A stretch of 64,000 nucleotides of DNA from Crossiella sp. SN42 (GTDB taxonomy: Bacteria > Actinomycetota > Actinomycetes > Mycobacteriales > Pseudonocardiaceae), in the NCBI RefSeq assembly GCF_023897065.1, contig NZ_JAMHIV010000018.1:143721-207720 (forward strand), read 5' to 3'. The notes below the pieces were generated by a model. It searched no databases. It was not told the origin of the DNA and saw only the letters and a program-made list of their open reading frames with translations. Positions 1-8,152 of this stretch are shown piece after piece (the first letter of the stretch is position 1; each line of letters starts with the position of its first letter). Made by a program: the position numbers and the translations under genes.

Positions 1-1
1 G

Positions 2-388
2 GCCAACAGCCTGCGCATGCAGCTGCACACCGCCTGCGCCACCGCGGGTTTCACGCCGCGGATCCGGCACCACACCTGGGAAGCGGGCATGGCGCGGGTG
101 CTGGTGGAGAACGGCGCGGTGTCACTGGCCGCGCCCGCTTCGCGCAGTGGCAACGGGATCGCGGTGCGGCCGCTGCGCGGCGACCCGCTACAGGTGCCGA
201 TCATGGTCGGGGTGCGCACCGACGGCGCGCTGGCCGGGCGGGCGCACGAGGTCTTCGCCAGCGCCGCCTACGCCTATCGGTCCATTGTGGACAGAAACCC
301 GACCTTCGCCCAGTGGTGGGCCGAACATCCCGAGGCGCACGCGGAACTGGACGCGGCGATGCTGGTGTGCCCGCCGCTGGCGGTCTAG
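2..388 (+). CDS. LysR-type regulator, C-terminal part (cut by window edge)
   Basis: The frame is open from the first bases and ends with TAG at 386-388, so only the C-terminal ~128 residues are present. The segment resembles the effector-binding half of a LysR regulator: a stretch on gain of a validated site (MARVLVENGAVSL), then an I/V-rich 'GIAVRPL' strand and a final helix, as in the periplasmic-binding-protein-like domain. The DNA-binding part lies outside the window, so neither target nor ligand can be judged. A GTCCATTGTGGAC motif (around 280-292) sits inside the frame. Confidence 0.6.
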   Translation, partial: ANSLRMQLHTACATAGFTPRIRHHTWEAGMARVLVENGAVSLAAPASRSGNGIAVRPLRGDPLQVPIMVGVRTDGALAGRAHEVFASAAYAYRSIVDRNPTFAQWWAEHPEAHAELDAAMLVCPPLAV

Positions 389-395
389 TCCGGCG

Positions 396-1130
396 CTAGT
401 TCTGGGCCACCAGCACGGATTCGGCGGCTGGCACCAGCCGGGCGGCCAGCTCGGCGGCCAGGTCGGCCATCCGGCCCTCCTCGGCGCCGGCCATGAACCG
501 GACGGTGTGCGGATCGCGCCGGGGGTCCGGCCGCAGTTCCGCGCCCGGCACCAGGAACCGGACCAGCCCGGACCGGTGCGGCTTGGCGGGCACGAACTCC
601 ACGCCCTGGATCTCCCGCACCGCGATCTCCCGGCGCCGCGGCTTGCGCATGGTGGAGTTGAACTCGATGACCACCCGCTGCCCGTCCAAGCTGACCACAC
701 CGTCCAAAGTGGACACTCGCAGGTCCACCGGCCCGGTGACCCTGGGCAGGCCGGGCGCGTGCGCGTCCGGGGACAGCAGCCGGGGCTCCGGGGCCGGCTC
801 TGCGGAGAGGCCGGCGCGCAGCGCGGCCACGAAGGCGTCGTTCTCGGCGCGGCGGGCGGGCTGGAGCACCAGCGCGTCCACGTCCAGCTCGGGCAGCGGC
901 GGCTCGTGCCCGGGCAGCTCACCGGCCAGCCGCAGCCGCAGGTACGGGTAGCGGCCCTCGGGCTCGTACTCCACGTCGGTGATCGCGGACAGCGGCACCC
1001 GCCGGGGGCTGCGCGCGCTCTTGACCTGCCTGGTGCTCAGGTGTCGCGGAAAGTGCAGCTCAACGGCGTCCTGGTGCAGGACAGCCTCGCCGTCGTGGCC
1101 CTGGAGGGTGCTGGGTGGCCCGAAAATCAC
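396..1130 (-). CDS. DUF4429 domain protein, two repeats
   Basis: 244 residues from a GTG start. Two similar halves are visible, each with a 'GHDG..VL...' or 'LDGVVSLDGQRVVIEF' strand followed by a basic segment and a 'VPLSAITDVEYEP' or 'IAVREIQGVEFVP' strand. This is the pattern of DUF4429, a short beta-rich domain common in actinobacteria and thought to be PH-like. There is no signal peptide or membrane segment. It is convergent with the preceding LysR fragment (7-base gap). Its function is unknown. The family call is fairly safe; no role is inferred. Confidence 0.7.
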   Translation of the reverse strand: MIFGPPSTLQGHDGEAVLHQDAVELHFPRHLSTRQVKSARSPRRVPLSAITDVEYEPEGRYPYLRLRLAGELPGHEPPLPELDVDALVLQPARRAENDAFVAALRAGLSAEPAPEPRLLSPDAHAPGLPRVTGPVDLRVSTLDGVVSLDGQRVVIEFNSTMRKPRRREIAVREIQGVEFVPAKPHRSGLVRFLVPGAELRPDPRRDPHTVRFMAGAEEGRMADLAAELAARLVPAAESVLVAQN

Positions 1131-1182
1131 CGGTCAATGGTAGTCAGCGTCGCGTGTGGACGGTGTGTGTGCGACCGATCTC

Positions 1183-1764
1183 TCACGTGCTGCCGAAGAA
1201 CGCGTTGACCGGCAGGTCGAGGTCGGCGGTGGCTTCGGTGTAGTGGGTCTTGAAGGCGGTGAGCCACTCCTCCACGCTGACCTTGCCGTCGCCGTTGGTG
1301 TCCAGCAGCGCGAACAGCCTCGGCGCCTTGGCCAGCGAGAAACCGGCCAGGTACATGAAGGCGACGAACTCCTCCACCCCGATGGCCCCGTCGTCGTTGG
1401 TGTCGGCCAGCGCGAACCCGGCGGCCAGCGCGGGCCGGAACACCCGGTCGAAACCGGCGTCCGGTTCGGCCAGGGCGGTGCCGACGGCCTCGATGAACTC
1501 GGCCCTGCTGATCCGGCCGTCGTTGTCGCTGTCGGTCAGCTCGACCAGCGCCTGCCAGTGCGCCCGCATGCCCTCCAGGGCCGCGTGGCCCTTGGGCGAG
1601 TCGGTTTCGTTGAACCGCACGCAGAAGCGCCTGCTGCGCTCCTCCAGGTCGCTGAGCTGGATGTAGCCGTCGTGGTCCTCGTCGAAGGCGGCGAAGGCGT
1701 GGTCGAGCTTGCGCTGAAGTTCCGGCGTCACGCGCACATGGTAGGGCTTGACCGTCGCCGACAA
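1183..1764 (-). CDS. Calerythrin-like EF-hand calcium-binding protein
   Basis: Up to 193 residues with four EF-hand segments. The loops include DEDHDGYIQLSDLEE, DSDNDGRISRAEF, DTNDDGAIGVEEF and DTNGDGKVSVEEW; each has acidic residues at 1, 3 and 5, Gly at 6 and Glu/Asp at 12, so all four could bind calcium. Length and four-EF layout match calerythrin of Saccharopolyspora and related sarcoplasmic calcium-binding-protein-like buffers. The longest frame starts at TTG 1764, which coincides with the divergent Nudix start. A GTG near 1737 is an alternative that would free the shared promoter. It is likely a cytosolic calcium buffer or sensor. Confidence 0.85.
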   Translation of the reverse strand: MSATVKPYHVRVTPELQRKLDHAFAAFDEDHDGYIQLSDLEERSRRFCVRFNETDSPKGHAALEGMRAHWQALVELTDSDNDGRISRAEFIEAVGTALAEPDAGFDRVFRPALAAGFALADTNDDGAIGVEEFVAFMYLAGFSLAKAPRLFALLDTNGDGKVSVEEWLTAFKTHYTEATADLDLPVNAFFGST

Positions 1765-2171
1765 TGGGGAACATGCGCATCATCGACAAGATCGCGTTGA
1801 TCGACCTGGCCGACGGCCGGGTGCTGAGCACGCGCTCGCACGGCAAGGACGCCTACTACCTGCCCGGCGGCAAGCGCGAGCCCGGCGAGACCGACGTGCA
1901 GACCCTGGTGCGGGAGATCGCCGAGGAGCTGGGCGTGGCGGTCGCGCCGGAGACCGCGGTGCACGTGGGCACCTTCCAGGCGCAGGCGCACGGGCACGCC
2001 GAGGGCGTGCTGGTGCGGATGACCTGCTACTCGGCCGAGTACACCGGCACGCCGGTGGCCAGCAGCGAGATCGCCGAGGTGGTCTGGCTGGGCTACGCCG
2101 ACCGGGAGCGGGTCGCGCCGGTGGACAAGATCATCTTCGACGAGCTGCACGCGGCCGGTTCGCTGCGCTGA
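1764..2171 (+). CDS. Nudix hydrolase
   Basis: 135 residues. The Nudix box G-x5-E-x7-REUxEExGU is intact as GGKREPGETDVQTLVREIAEELGV (about residues 37-60; read as two pieces, the GGKREPGET turn and the REIAEELGV helix), with the metal-binding Glu residues present. Such enzymes hydrolyse nucleoside diphosphates linked to another group; the substrate cannot be told. The start may be ATG 1764 or ATG 1773 (MRIID..., which matches family starts better). It is divergent from the EF-hand gene with no intergenic space, and convergent with the LuxR regulator (6-base gap). Confidence 0.88.
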   Translation: MGNMRIIDKIALIDLADGRVLSTRSHGKDAYYLPGGKREPGETDVQTLVREIAEELGVAVAPETAVHVGTFQAQAHGHAEGVLVRMTCYSAEYTGTPVASSEIAEVVWLGYADRERVAPVDKIIFDELHAAGSLR

Positions 2172-2177
2172 CCCCGG

Positions 2178-5153
2178 TCACAACAACGCTCTCTCGTGGG
2201 CCTTGGTGACCGCCTCGGTGCGGCTGGCCGCGCCCAGTTTGGCCATCACCCGGCTCAGGTGCACGCTCACCGTCTTCTCGCTGATGTAGAGCTCCGCGCC
2301 GACCTGCCGGTTGGTGTGGCCGAGGGCGACCAGGGCCAGCACCGCGCGTTCGCGCGGGGTGAACGGGTCGACGGTGTCGCGCTGCGGGGCCGGTCCGGTC
2401 AGGTTGAGTCGGGCCCGGCGGGCGAGCTTGGCCAGCGCGTCCAGCAGCGGGGCCGCGCCGAGCCGGGTGGCGTCCTCGGTGGCCTGGCACAGCGCGGTCT
2501 CGGCGGCGGGTTTGTCGCCTGCGGCCAGGCAGGCGGCGGCCAGGCGGTAGCGGGCCAGGGTCTGCTCGTAGGTGTGGCCGTAGCCGAAGGCCGCCAGCAC
2601 CGCGCTCCAGTGCGCCGGGGTGTCCTCGCCGTGCACGCGGACGGCCTCGGCCTCGGCGCGGGCCAGCCAGGCCCTGGCCTCCGGGCCCAGCTCGCCGCTG
2701 CGCGGGGCGGCCACGGTGGACGCCCGGCGGATCTGGGCCAGCAGCCGCTCCGCCGCCTCCCGGTGCCGGGTCTGCGCTTCGATGTCCTTGCGCTGCCTGG
2801 CTTTGGCCGCCAGCTCGGCGTGCGCGGCCAGGCCGAGGGTGCCGATCCGGATCACCGCCAGCTCGCGGTAGCGCTGGGCCACCGACAGGGCTTCCTCGAT
2901 CCACTCCAGGGCCTTGTCCGGGCGGCCCTGCCACAGCTCGGCGTCGGCGGCGCAGGCCGCGGCGATCACCGCGATGTCCCAGTCCTTGTGCCACTCCGGG
3001 CGCAGCCGCCGCACCAGCTCCATCGCCGCGGCCGACTCACCCCGCCCGACCAGCGGGAACAGCGAGATCGCGGTGAGCCGGGCGCTGGCGATGTCCGGCA
3101 CCGAGCAAGTCCCGAGGTCGGCGGTGGCCAGCGCGGCGTCCCAGTCGCCCGCCACGTAGTGCAGCAGGATGTGCAGTACTCGCAGTTCGGTGCCGTAAGG
3201 GCTCCAGTTGAGGCCGGTGTCCGCGGCCCGGCGGCCACCGCTGGCCGCGGCTTCCAGCGCCTCGGTGAGCAGGCCCTGTTCGTAGTGGGTGACGGCCAGA
3301 TTGAACCAGGCGCGCAGCTCCACGCTGGGGATGTCGGCGGCGCGGGCCCGCTCCACCGCCTCGTGCAGCCGCCGCACCGCCTCGGTCACCTCGCCGCCGC
3401 GGACCAGGATCACCGACAGCGAGACCAGCGCGTCGGTCTCCGCGCCGACGGCGTCGCTGGCCCTGGCGTCGGCCAGCGCGCCCTCGGCGTACTCGCGGGC
3501 CGGGCCGTAGCTCTGCTCGTCCGCGCTCATCGCCACCCTGGCCCGCATGGCCTGCACCCAGGCGCGGGTGGGGCTGGCGGGCTGGTCGGCGACCAGCTGC
3601 CAGGCGCGTTCGATCACCTGGTGCGCCTTGTCCCGCTTGCCTTCCAGGGCCAGCAGGGTCTGCACGTACTTGCGCCGCACCTCGGCCGCGCGCACCGGGT
3701 CGCCCAGCTCCTCGGCCATGTGCACCGCGGTGCGCCCGTAGGCCAGCGCGCGGTCGTCCTCCCCGGCCAGGCTGGCGGTGTACATCGCCTTGTGCACCAG
3801 CTTGAGCTCATCGCCGCCGCTGACCTGCTCCGGGTCGGGCACCGCGCCCCACAGCTTCATCGCCTGTTCCAGGTGCCGCAGCGCCTTGGCCGGGGCGCGG
3901 GCCTCCATGGCCTCGCGGGCGGCGACCACCGAGGCGGCCAGCGCCTGCGGCAGCGCGTGGCTCTCCAGGCTGTGGTGGGCCAGTTCGGCGGCCACCCCGC
4001 GCCTGCCGTCCTTGGCGGCCAGGAACCGGGCGTACCCGGCGTGCAGCCGGACCCGCTCGCCGGGCAGCAGGTCGGCGTAGACGGCCTCGCGGAGCAGTGC
4101 GTGCCGGAAGACGTAGGCGTGGTTGTCGTCCTTGTACAGCAGCACGTGGTGGGTGACCGCCTCGCGCAGCGCGGCCTCGATCTCGGCCTCGGGCAGGCCG
4201 CTGACCGTGCGCAGCCGGGCGTCGGTGACCCGGCGGCCGGAGACCGAGGCGACCCGGATGATCTGCTGGGTGGCCGGGGCGAGCCGTTCGATCCGGGCCA
4301 GCAGCACGTCGGCCAGGCCAATGGGCACCCGATCGTCCTGGTCGGCGCAGGCGGCGATGAGCTCCTCGGCGAAGAAGGCGTTGCCCTCGGAGCGCTCGGC
4401 GATCTGGGCGATCTTGTCCTCGGCCAGGGTGCCGTCGGACAGGCGCCGGACGAAGGTGCGCGCGTCGGTGTCGGTGAAGGGGGCCAGCTCAAGGCGTTCC
4501 ACCGCGGGCAGCCGGACCAGCTCGGCCAGCAGCGGGCGCAGCGGGTGGCGGCGGTGCAGGTCGTCGCTGCGGTAGGTGGCCACCACCAGCAGCCTGCCCA
4601 CGCGCAGCCGGGAGAGCAGGAAGGAGAGCAGGTGCCGGGTGGAGCCGTCGGCCCAGTGCAAGTCCTCCAGGGCCAGCAGCACGGTGCGCCCGGCGGCCAG
4701 CTCGACCAGCAGCGAGTGCACCGCGTCGAACATCTGCAGCTGGCTCATGTCCTGCTCGCCCGCGCGCGGGTCGTAGGGCACCACGTGCTCGGGCAGCAGC
4801 TCCGGCAGCAGCTTGGCCAGCGCGGGATGGGCGCGCAGCGCGTCCAGGTGGCCCTCGCGCAGCTGGCCGAGGGCCTCCACGAACGGCAGGTAGGGCAGGC
4901 CGCCCTCGCCGACGTCCAGGCAGCGGCCGGTGAGCACCAGCGCGTCCTCGGCCACGGCCAGCTCGCTCAGCTCGGTGAGCAGCCGGGACTTGCCCACCCC
5001 GGCGTCCCCGGCCACCAGCACCGCGCCGGGCGTGCCGCGCCCCGCCTGCCGCAACGCCGCGCGGAGCTGGCGCAGCTGCGCGCCCCGCGCGACGAGCGGA
5101 ATTCCTGAACCCAACCGTGCCACGTCCTGCATCGTGGCATACCCGGCCGACAT
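2178..5153 (-). CDS. Large ATP-binding LuxR-family regulator (LAL/MalT type)
   Basis: 991 residues. The N-terminal AAA/STAND ATPase has Walker A GDAGVGKS (about residue 50) and Walker B LLALEDLHWAD. A long helical TPR-like middle follows, then a C-terminal LuxR helix-turn-helix starting at FTPRERAVLALVALG and ending near ISEKTVSVHLSRVMAKLG. LAL proteins are ATP-dependent transcription activators, often of secondary metabolism or sugar uptake. The start at ATG 5153 has an AGGTCAGGA Shine-Dalgarno-like stretch directly upstream; ATG 5132 is an alternative. No obvious target lies next door. A 970-codon open frame on the opposite strand (2196-5108) is a high-GC shadow. Confidence 0.9.
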   Translation of the reverse strand: MSAGYATMQDVARLGSGIPLVARGAQLRQLRAALRQAGRGTPGAVLVAGDAGVGKSRLLTELSELAVAEDALVLTGRCLDVGEGGLPYLPFVEALGQLREGHLDALRAHPALAKLLPELLPEHVVPYDPRAGEQDMSQLQMFDAVHSLLVELAAGRTVLLALEDLHWADGSTRHLLSFLLSRLRVGRLLVVATYRSDDLHRRHPLRPLLAELVRLPAVERLELAPFTDTDARTFVRRLSDGTLAEDKIAQIAERSEGNAFFAEELIAACADQDDRVPIGLADVLLARIERLAPATQQIIRVASVSGRRVTDARLRTVSGLPEAEIEAALREAVTHHVLLYKDDNHAYVFRHALLREAVYADLLPGERVRLHAGYARFLAAKDGRRGVAAELAHHSLESHALPQALAASVVAAREAMEARAPAKALRHLEQAMKLWGAVPDPEQVSGGDELKLVHKAMYTASLAGEDDRALAYGRTAVHMAEELGDPVRAAEVRRKYVQTLLALEGKRDKAHQVIERAWQLVADQPASPTRAWVQAMRARVAMSADEQSYGPAREYAEGALADARASDAVGAETDALVSLSVILVRGGEVTEAVRRLHEAVERARAADIPSVELRAWFNLAVTHYEQGLLTEALEAAASGGRRAADTGLNWSPYGTELRVLHILLHYVAGDWDAALATADLGTCSVPDIASARLTAISLFPLVGRGESAAAMELVRRLRPEWHKDWDIAVIAAACAADAELWQGRPDKALEWIEEALSVAQRYRELAVIRIGTLGLAAHAELAAKARQRKDIEAQTRHREAAERLLAQIRRASTVAAPRSGELGPEARAWLARAEAEAVRVHGEDTPAHWSAVLAAFGYGHTYEQTLARYRLAAACLAAGDKPAAETALCQATEDATRLGAAPLLDALAKLARRARLNLTGPAPQRDTVDPFTPRERAVLALVALGHTNRQVGAELYISEKTVSVHLSRVMAKLGAASRTEAVTKAHERALL

Positions 5154-5166
5154 TCCTGACCTGGTT

Positions 5167-5361
5167 TCAGGCGGCGTGGCGGTAGTGTTCCGAGGGCTCC
5201 TCGGGGTCGGGCTCGGGGTGGGTCTCCTCGTCCTTGCGGGCGATGCCCAGCCACCGGCGGGCAGCCCGGTCCTTGCCCTCGCCGTGCCCCATCGCGTGCT
5301 CGGCGCGCTCGGCCCGGTAGGCGATCTCGGCCCGCAGTGCCTGGTCAGTCCACGTGATCAT
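5167..5361 (-). CDS. Small hypothetical protein, 64 aa
   Basis: Short acidic/basic protein rich in Glu, His and Arg (MITWTDQALRAEIAYRAE..., ending EPSEHYRHAA). It has no membrane segment and no cysteines. A clear GAGGAG ribosome-binding site lies about 6 bases upstream of ATG 5361, which supports translation. It lies just upstream of the large LuxR regulator on the same strand (13-base gap) and may be co-transcribed with it. The family is not recognised. Confidence 0.55.
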   Translation of the reverse strand: MITWTDQALRAEIAYRAERAEHAMGHGEGKDRAARRWLGIARKDEETHPEPDPEEPSEHYRHAA

Positions 5362-5476
5362 GGTGTTCTCCTCGTTCGGACTTTCGTCGTTGTGAGGGGA
5401 ACTGTCCTGCTGAGGGGTGGCCGCCCGCGTCCGACGATCACCTACCTTCCGGGCGTCGGACGCCTTACCCGAGACC

Positions 5477-5525
5477 CCTCAGGCCCCCTTACCCGGCCCG
5501 GTTGAGGGGGTAAGGGGGCCTGAGG
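5477..5525 (-). terminator. Strong hairpin, terminator after gcl
   Basis: Perfect 18-bp inverted repeat: 5477-5494 (CCTCAGGCCCCCTTACCC) pairs with 5508-5525 across a 13-base loop. It sits 25 bases past the gcl stop and upstream of the 64-aa gene, so it would end the hyi-glxR-gcl transcript. There is no U-tract, as is common for actinobacterial terminators. Confidence 0.8.
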
Positions 5526-5549
5526 TCCCCGGTCACGCGCCCGAGGCGG

Positions 5550-7265
5550 TCAGTCCGCGGCCGGCGCCAGCTCGGGTGCGGGCTCGAACTCCTTGATCGC
5601 GTCCAGGGACTGCCCCATGGCCGCGTTGGCCTCGCGTTCGACCATGACCTCCACCAGCACCGGCTTGCGCTCGCGTTCGGCGGTCTCGGTGGCCCAGGCC
5701 AGCGCCTCGCGGATCTTGCCGGGTTCCTCCACCCGGACCGCGGCGCAGCCGAAGGCGTCCATCACCTTCACGTGGTCGATGCCGCTGCTGCCGTAGTGCA
5801 GGTCGACCGCGTAGTTCATCTCGTAGGGGATCTCGGCCTGCCGGATCAGCCCGAGGTACTCGTTGTTGACCATGACGATGACGAACGGGATCTCGTACTG
5901 GGCGGCGACCGCGACCTCCTCCATCAGGAACTGGAAGGAGTAGTCGCCGCAGACCGCGACCACGGTGCGCTCCGGGTAGGCGCACTTGACGCCGATCGCG
6001 GCCGGGATCTCCCAGCCCAGCGGCCCGGCCTGGCCGCAGACCAGGTAGCGGCGGGGCAGGTAGGTGCGCTGGAACTGGCCGGACCAGATCTGGTAGAGGC
6101 CGATCGCGGTGACGAAGGTGGTGTCCGGCGGGTAGAACTCGTTGAGCTCCCGGTAGACCCTGGGCGGTTTGATCGGCACGTCGTCGAAGTCGTCCCGCCT
6201 GGGCAGCGTCTCGCGCAGCTCGCCGATCCGCTTGGGCCACTCGCCAGGGGTGCGCGGCCTGGTCAGCTCCTTGGCGTGGTAGGCGAGCGCGGCCAGGGTG
6301 GGCCTGGCGTGCCCGACGATGCCCAGGTCCGGCTCGAAGACCTTGCCGAGCTGGGTGGGCTCGATGTCGACGTGGATGAACTTGCGGCCCCTGGTGTAGG
6401 TCTCCAGGTCGCCGGTGTGCCGGTCGCCGAAGCGGGCGCCGACGGCGAGCACGCAGTCGCTTTCCAGGAAGGCCGCGTTGCCCCACCGGGTCTGGGTCTG
6501 CAACCCGGCCATGCCCGCGAACAGCTCGTGGTCCTCGGGGAAGGCGCCCTTGCCCATCAGGGTGACCTGCACCGGGATGCCCAGGTGCTCGGCGAGGCCG
6601 CGCAGCTCGTCGGCAGCGTCGGCCACGATCACCCCGCCGCCGGCCAGGATCAGCGGCCGTTCGGCGGCCAGGAGCATCTCGATGGCCGCGCGCACTGGCT
6701 CGGCCCTGGGTTGCGGCACCTCCACCGGCAGCGGGGCGTCCAGCGCCGGGTCGTAGCGGCACAGTCCTCTTTGCACGTCGATGGGCAGGTCGACCAGCAC
6801 CGGGCCGGGCCGCCCTGACCGGGCGATCCGGAACGCCTCGCGGAACACCCAGGCCGCCTGGGCCGGTTCCTTGAGCTGCACCGCCCACTTGGTGACCGGT
6901 TTGGCGATCTCCACGATGTCCACGGCCTGGAAGGACTCCTGGTGCAGCTTGGCCTTGGCCGCCTGCCCGGTGATGCAGATGATCGGGATCGAGTCCGCCA
7001 GCGCGGTGTACAACCCGGTGATCATGTTGGTGCCTGCCGGGCCGGAGGTGCCGATGCACACCCCGACGTTGCCGGTGACCCTGGCCCAGCCGTCCGCGGA
7101 GTGCGTGCCGCCTTCTTCGTGGCGCACGGTGATGTGGCGGATCGAGCTGTGCTGGAGTGCGGCGTAGAGCGGCAGGATCGCGGCGCCGGGAATGCCGAAG
7201 ACGGTGTCCACGCCTTCGGACTCCAGCACCCTGACCACGGCCTCCATGCAGGGAATGCTGTTCAT
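5550..7265 (-). CDS. gcl: Glyoxylate carboligase (tartronate-semialdehyde synthase)
   Basis: 571 residues, ThDP-dependent. Joins two glyoxylates to tartronate semialdehyde and CO2. It follows E. coli Gcl closely: FGIPGAAILPLYAAL, GTSGPAGTNMITGLY, ADSIPIICITGQ, FQAVDIVEIAKPV, CGQAGPLGWEIPAA, and the ThDP/Mg motif GDYSFQF...NNEYLGLIRQ. Context agrees: glxR and hyi are directly upstream with 4-base ATGA overlaps. An oddity is residue 50 in 'VRHEEGG': it is Glu where E. coli Gcl has Val51, the substitution that made Gcl unusual among ThDP enzymes. The enzyme may therefore differ in mechanism or specificity. It ends at the 18-bp hairpin. Confidence 0.88.
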   Translation of the reverse strand: MNSIPCMEAVVRVLESEGVDTVFGIPGAAILPLYAALQHSSIRHITVRHEEGGTHSADGWARVTGNVGVCIGTSGPAGTNMITGLYTALADSIPIICITGQAAKAKLHQESFQAVDIVEIAKPVTKWAVQLKEPAQAAWVFREAFRIARSGRPGPVLVDLPIDVQRGLCRYDPALDAPLPVEVPQPRAEPVRAAIEMLLAAERPLILAGGGVIVADAADELRGLAEHLGIPVQVTLMGKGAFPEDHELFAGMAGLQTQTRWGNAAFLESDCVLAVGARFGDRHTGDLETYTRGRKFIHVDIEPTQLGKVFEPDLGIVGHARPTLAALAYHAKELTRPRTPGEWPKRIGELRETLPRRDDFDDVPIKPPRVYRELNEFYPPDTTFVTAIGLYQIWSGQFQRTYLPRRYLVCGQAGPLGWEIPAAIGVKCAYPERTVVAVCGDYSFQFLMEEVAVAAQYEIPFVIVMVNNEYLGLIRQAEIPYEMNYAVDLHYGSSGIDHVKVMDAFGCAAVRVEEPGKIREALAWATETAERERKPVLVEVMVEREANAAMGQSLDAIKEFEPAPELAPAAD

Positions 7266-8152
7266 CGCGGGTCGCTCCCTCGTCCGGAGAGGTTCTCGAT
7301 CACTTTCAGCAGGGCCGAGTGGTCCAGGGCGCCGTAGCCCTGGCCACGAGCCGCCGCGATCAGCGCCGCGGTGACTCCGGTGACGGGAAGGGCGACCCCG
7401 GCCGAGCGGGCCTCGGCCAGCACGATGCCCATGTCCTTGTGGTGCAGGTCGATCCGGAAGCCGGGCGCGAACTCCCTGGCCACCATGGACTTGCGTTTGA
7501 GCTCCAGGATCCTGCTCCCGGCCAGGCCACCGGCCAGCACGTCCAGGCCGCGGTCGGCGTCCACCCCGGCGGCCTCCAGCAGCACGATCGCCTCGGCGAG
7601 GAGGGCGTAGGTGCCGCCGACCACCAGCTGGTTGGCCGCCTTCACCGTCTGGCCCGCGCCGGACTGTCCAACGTGGACGATGGTGCCGCCGAGCACCTCG
7701 AACAGCGGCAGCGCGGCGGCGAAGTCCTCCTCGGTGCCGCCGACCATGATGGACAGCGAGCCGTCCACCGCGCCCTTCTCCCCGCCGCTGACCGGGGCGT
7801 CCAGCACCCTGATCCCGGCCGCCGCGCCGAGCTCGGCGAGTTTGCGGGAGGTCTCCGGGCGGATGGAGCTCATGTCGATGTGCAGCAGTCCGGGCTTGGC
7901 GTGCTCGAACAGCCCGCCGTCACCGAGGGCCACCTGCTCCACCTGCGGGGAGTCCGGCAGCATGGTGATCACCACCTCGGCCTGGCCCAGCACCTCGGCG
8001 ATGCTGCCCGCGGTCTCGCCACCGGCCTCGGCCAGCCGGGCCGGGCCGGTGCCGAAGACGTCGTGGCCGATCACCCGGTGCCCGGCGCGCACCAGGTTGA
8101 CGGCCATGGGCGCGCCCATGATGCCGAGGCCGATGAATCCGACAGCCGTCAT
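7262..8152 (-). CDS. glxR: 2-hydroxy-3-oxopropionate (tartronate semialdehyde) reductase
   Basis: 296 residues. Beta-hydroxyacid dehydrogenase family: N-terminal NAD(P) motif GFIGLGIMGAPMAVNL, substrate-binding DAPVSGGEKGA, and the catalytic Lys in GQTVKAANQLVV, with 'KDMGIVLAEA' further on. Reduces the Gcl product tartronate semialdehyde to glycerate. It overlaps gcl by 4 bases at its 3' end and hyi by 4 bases at its 5' end, so the three are translationally coupled. ATG 8152 is used because it begins exactly at the Rossmann strand. Confidence 0.9.
   Translation of the reverse strand: MTAVGFIGLGIMGAPMAVNLVRAGHRVIGHDVFGTGPARLAEAGGETAGSIAEVLGQAEVVITMLPDSPQVEQVALGDGGLFEHAKPGLLHIDMSSIRPETSRKLAELGAAAGIRVLDAPVSGGEKGAVDGSLSIMVGGTEEDFAAALPLFEVLGGTIVHVGQSGAGQTVKAANQLVVGGTYALLAEAIVLLEAAGVDADRGLDVLAGGLAGSRILELKRKSMVAREFAPGFRIDLHHKDMGIVLAEARSAGVALPVTGVTAALIAAARGQGYGALDHSALLKVIENLSGRGSDPR

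Noticed and set aside
2196..5108. 970-codon open frame opposite the large LuxR regulator
   Set aside because: A high-GC shadow: low-complexity Gly/Arg/Gln/His protein with no domain, while the opposite strand has clear ATPase and HTH motifs.
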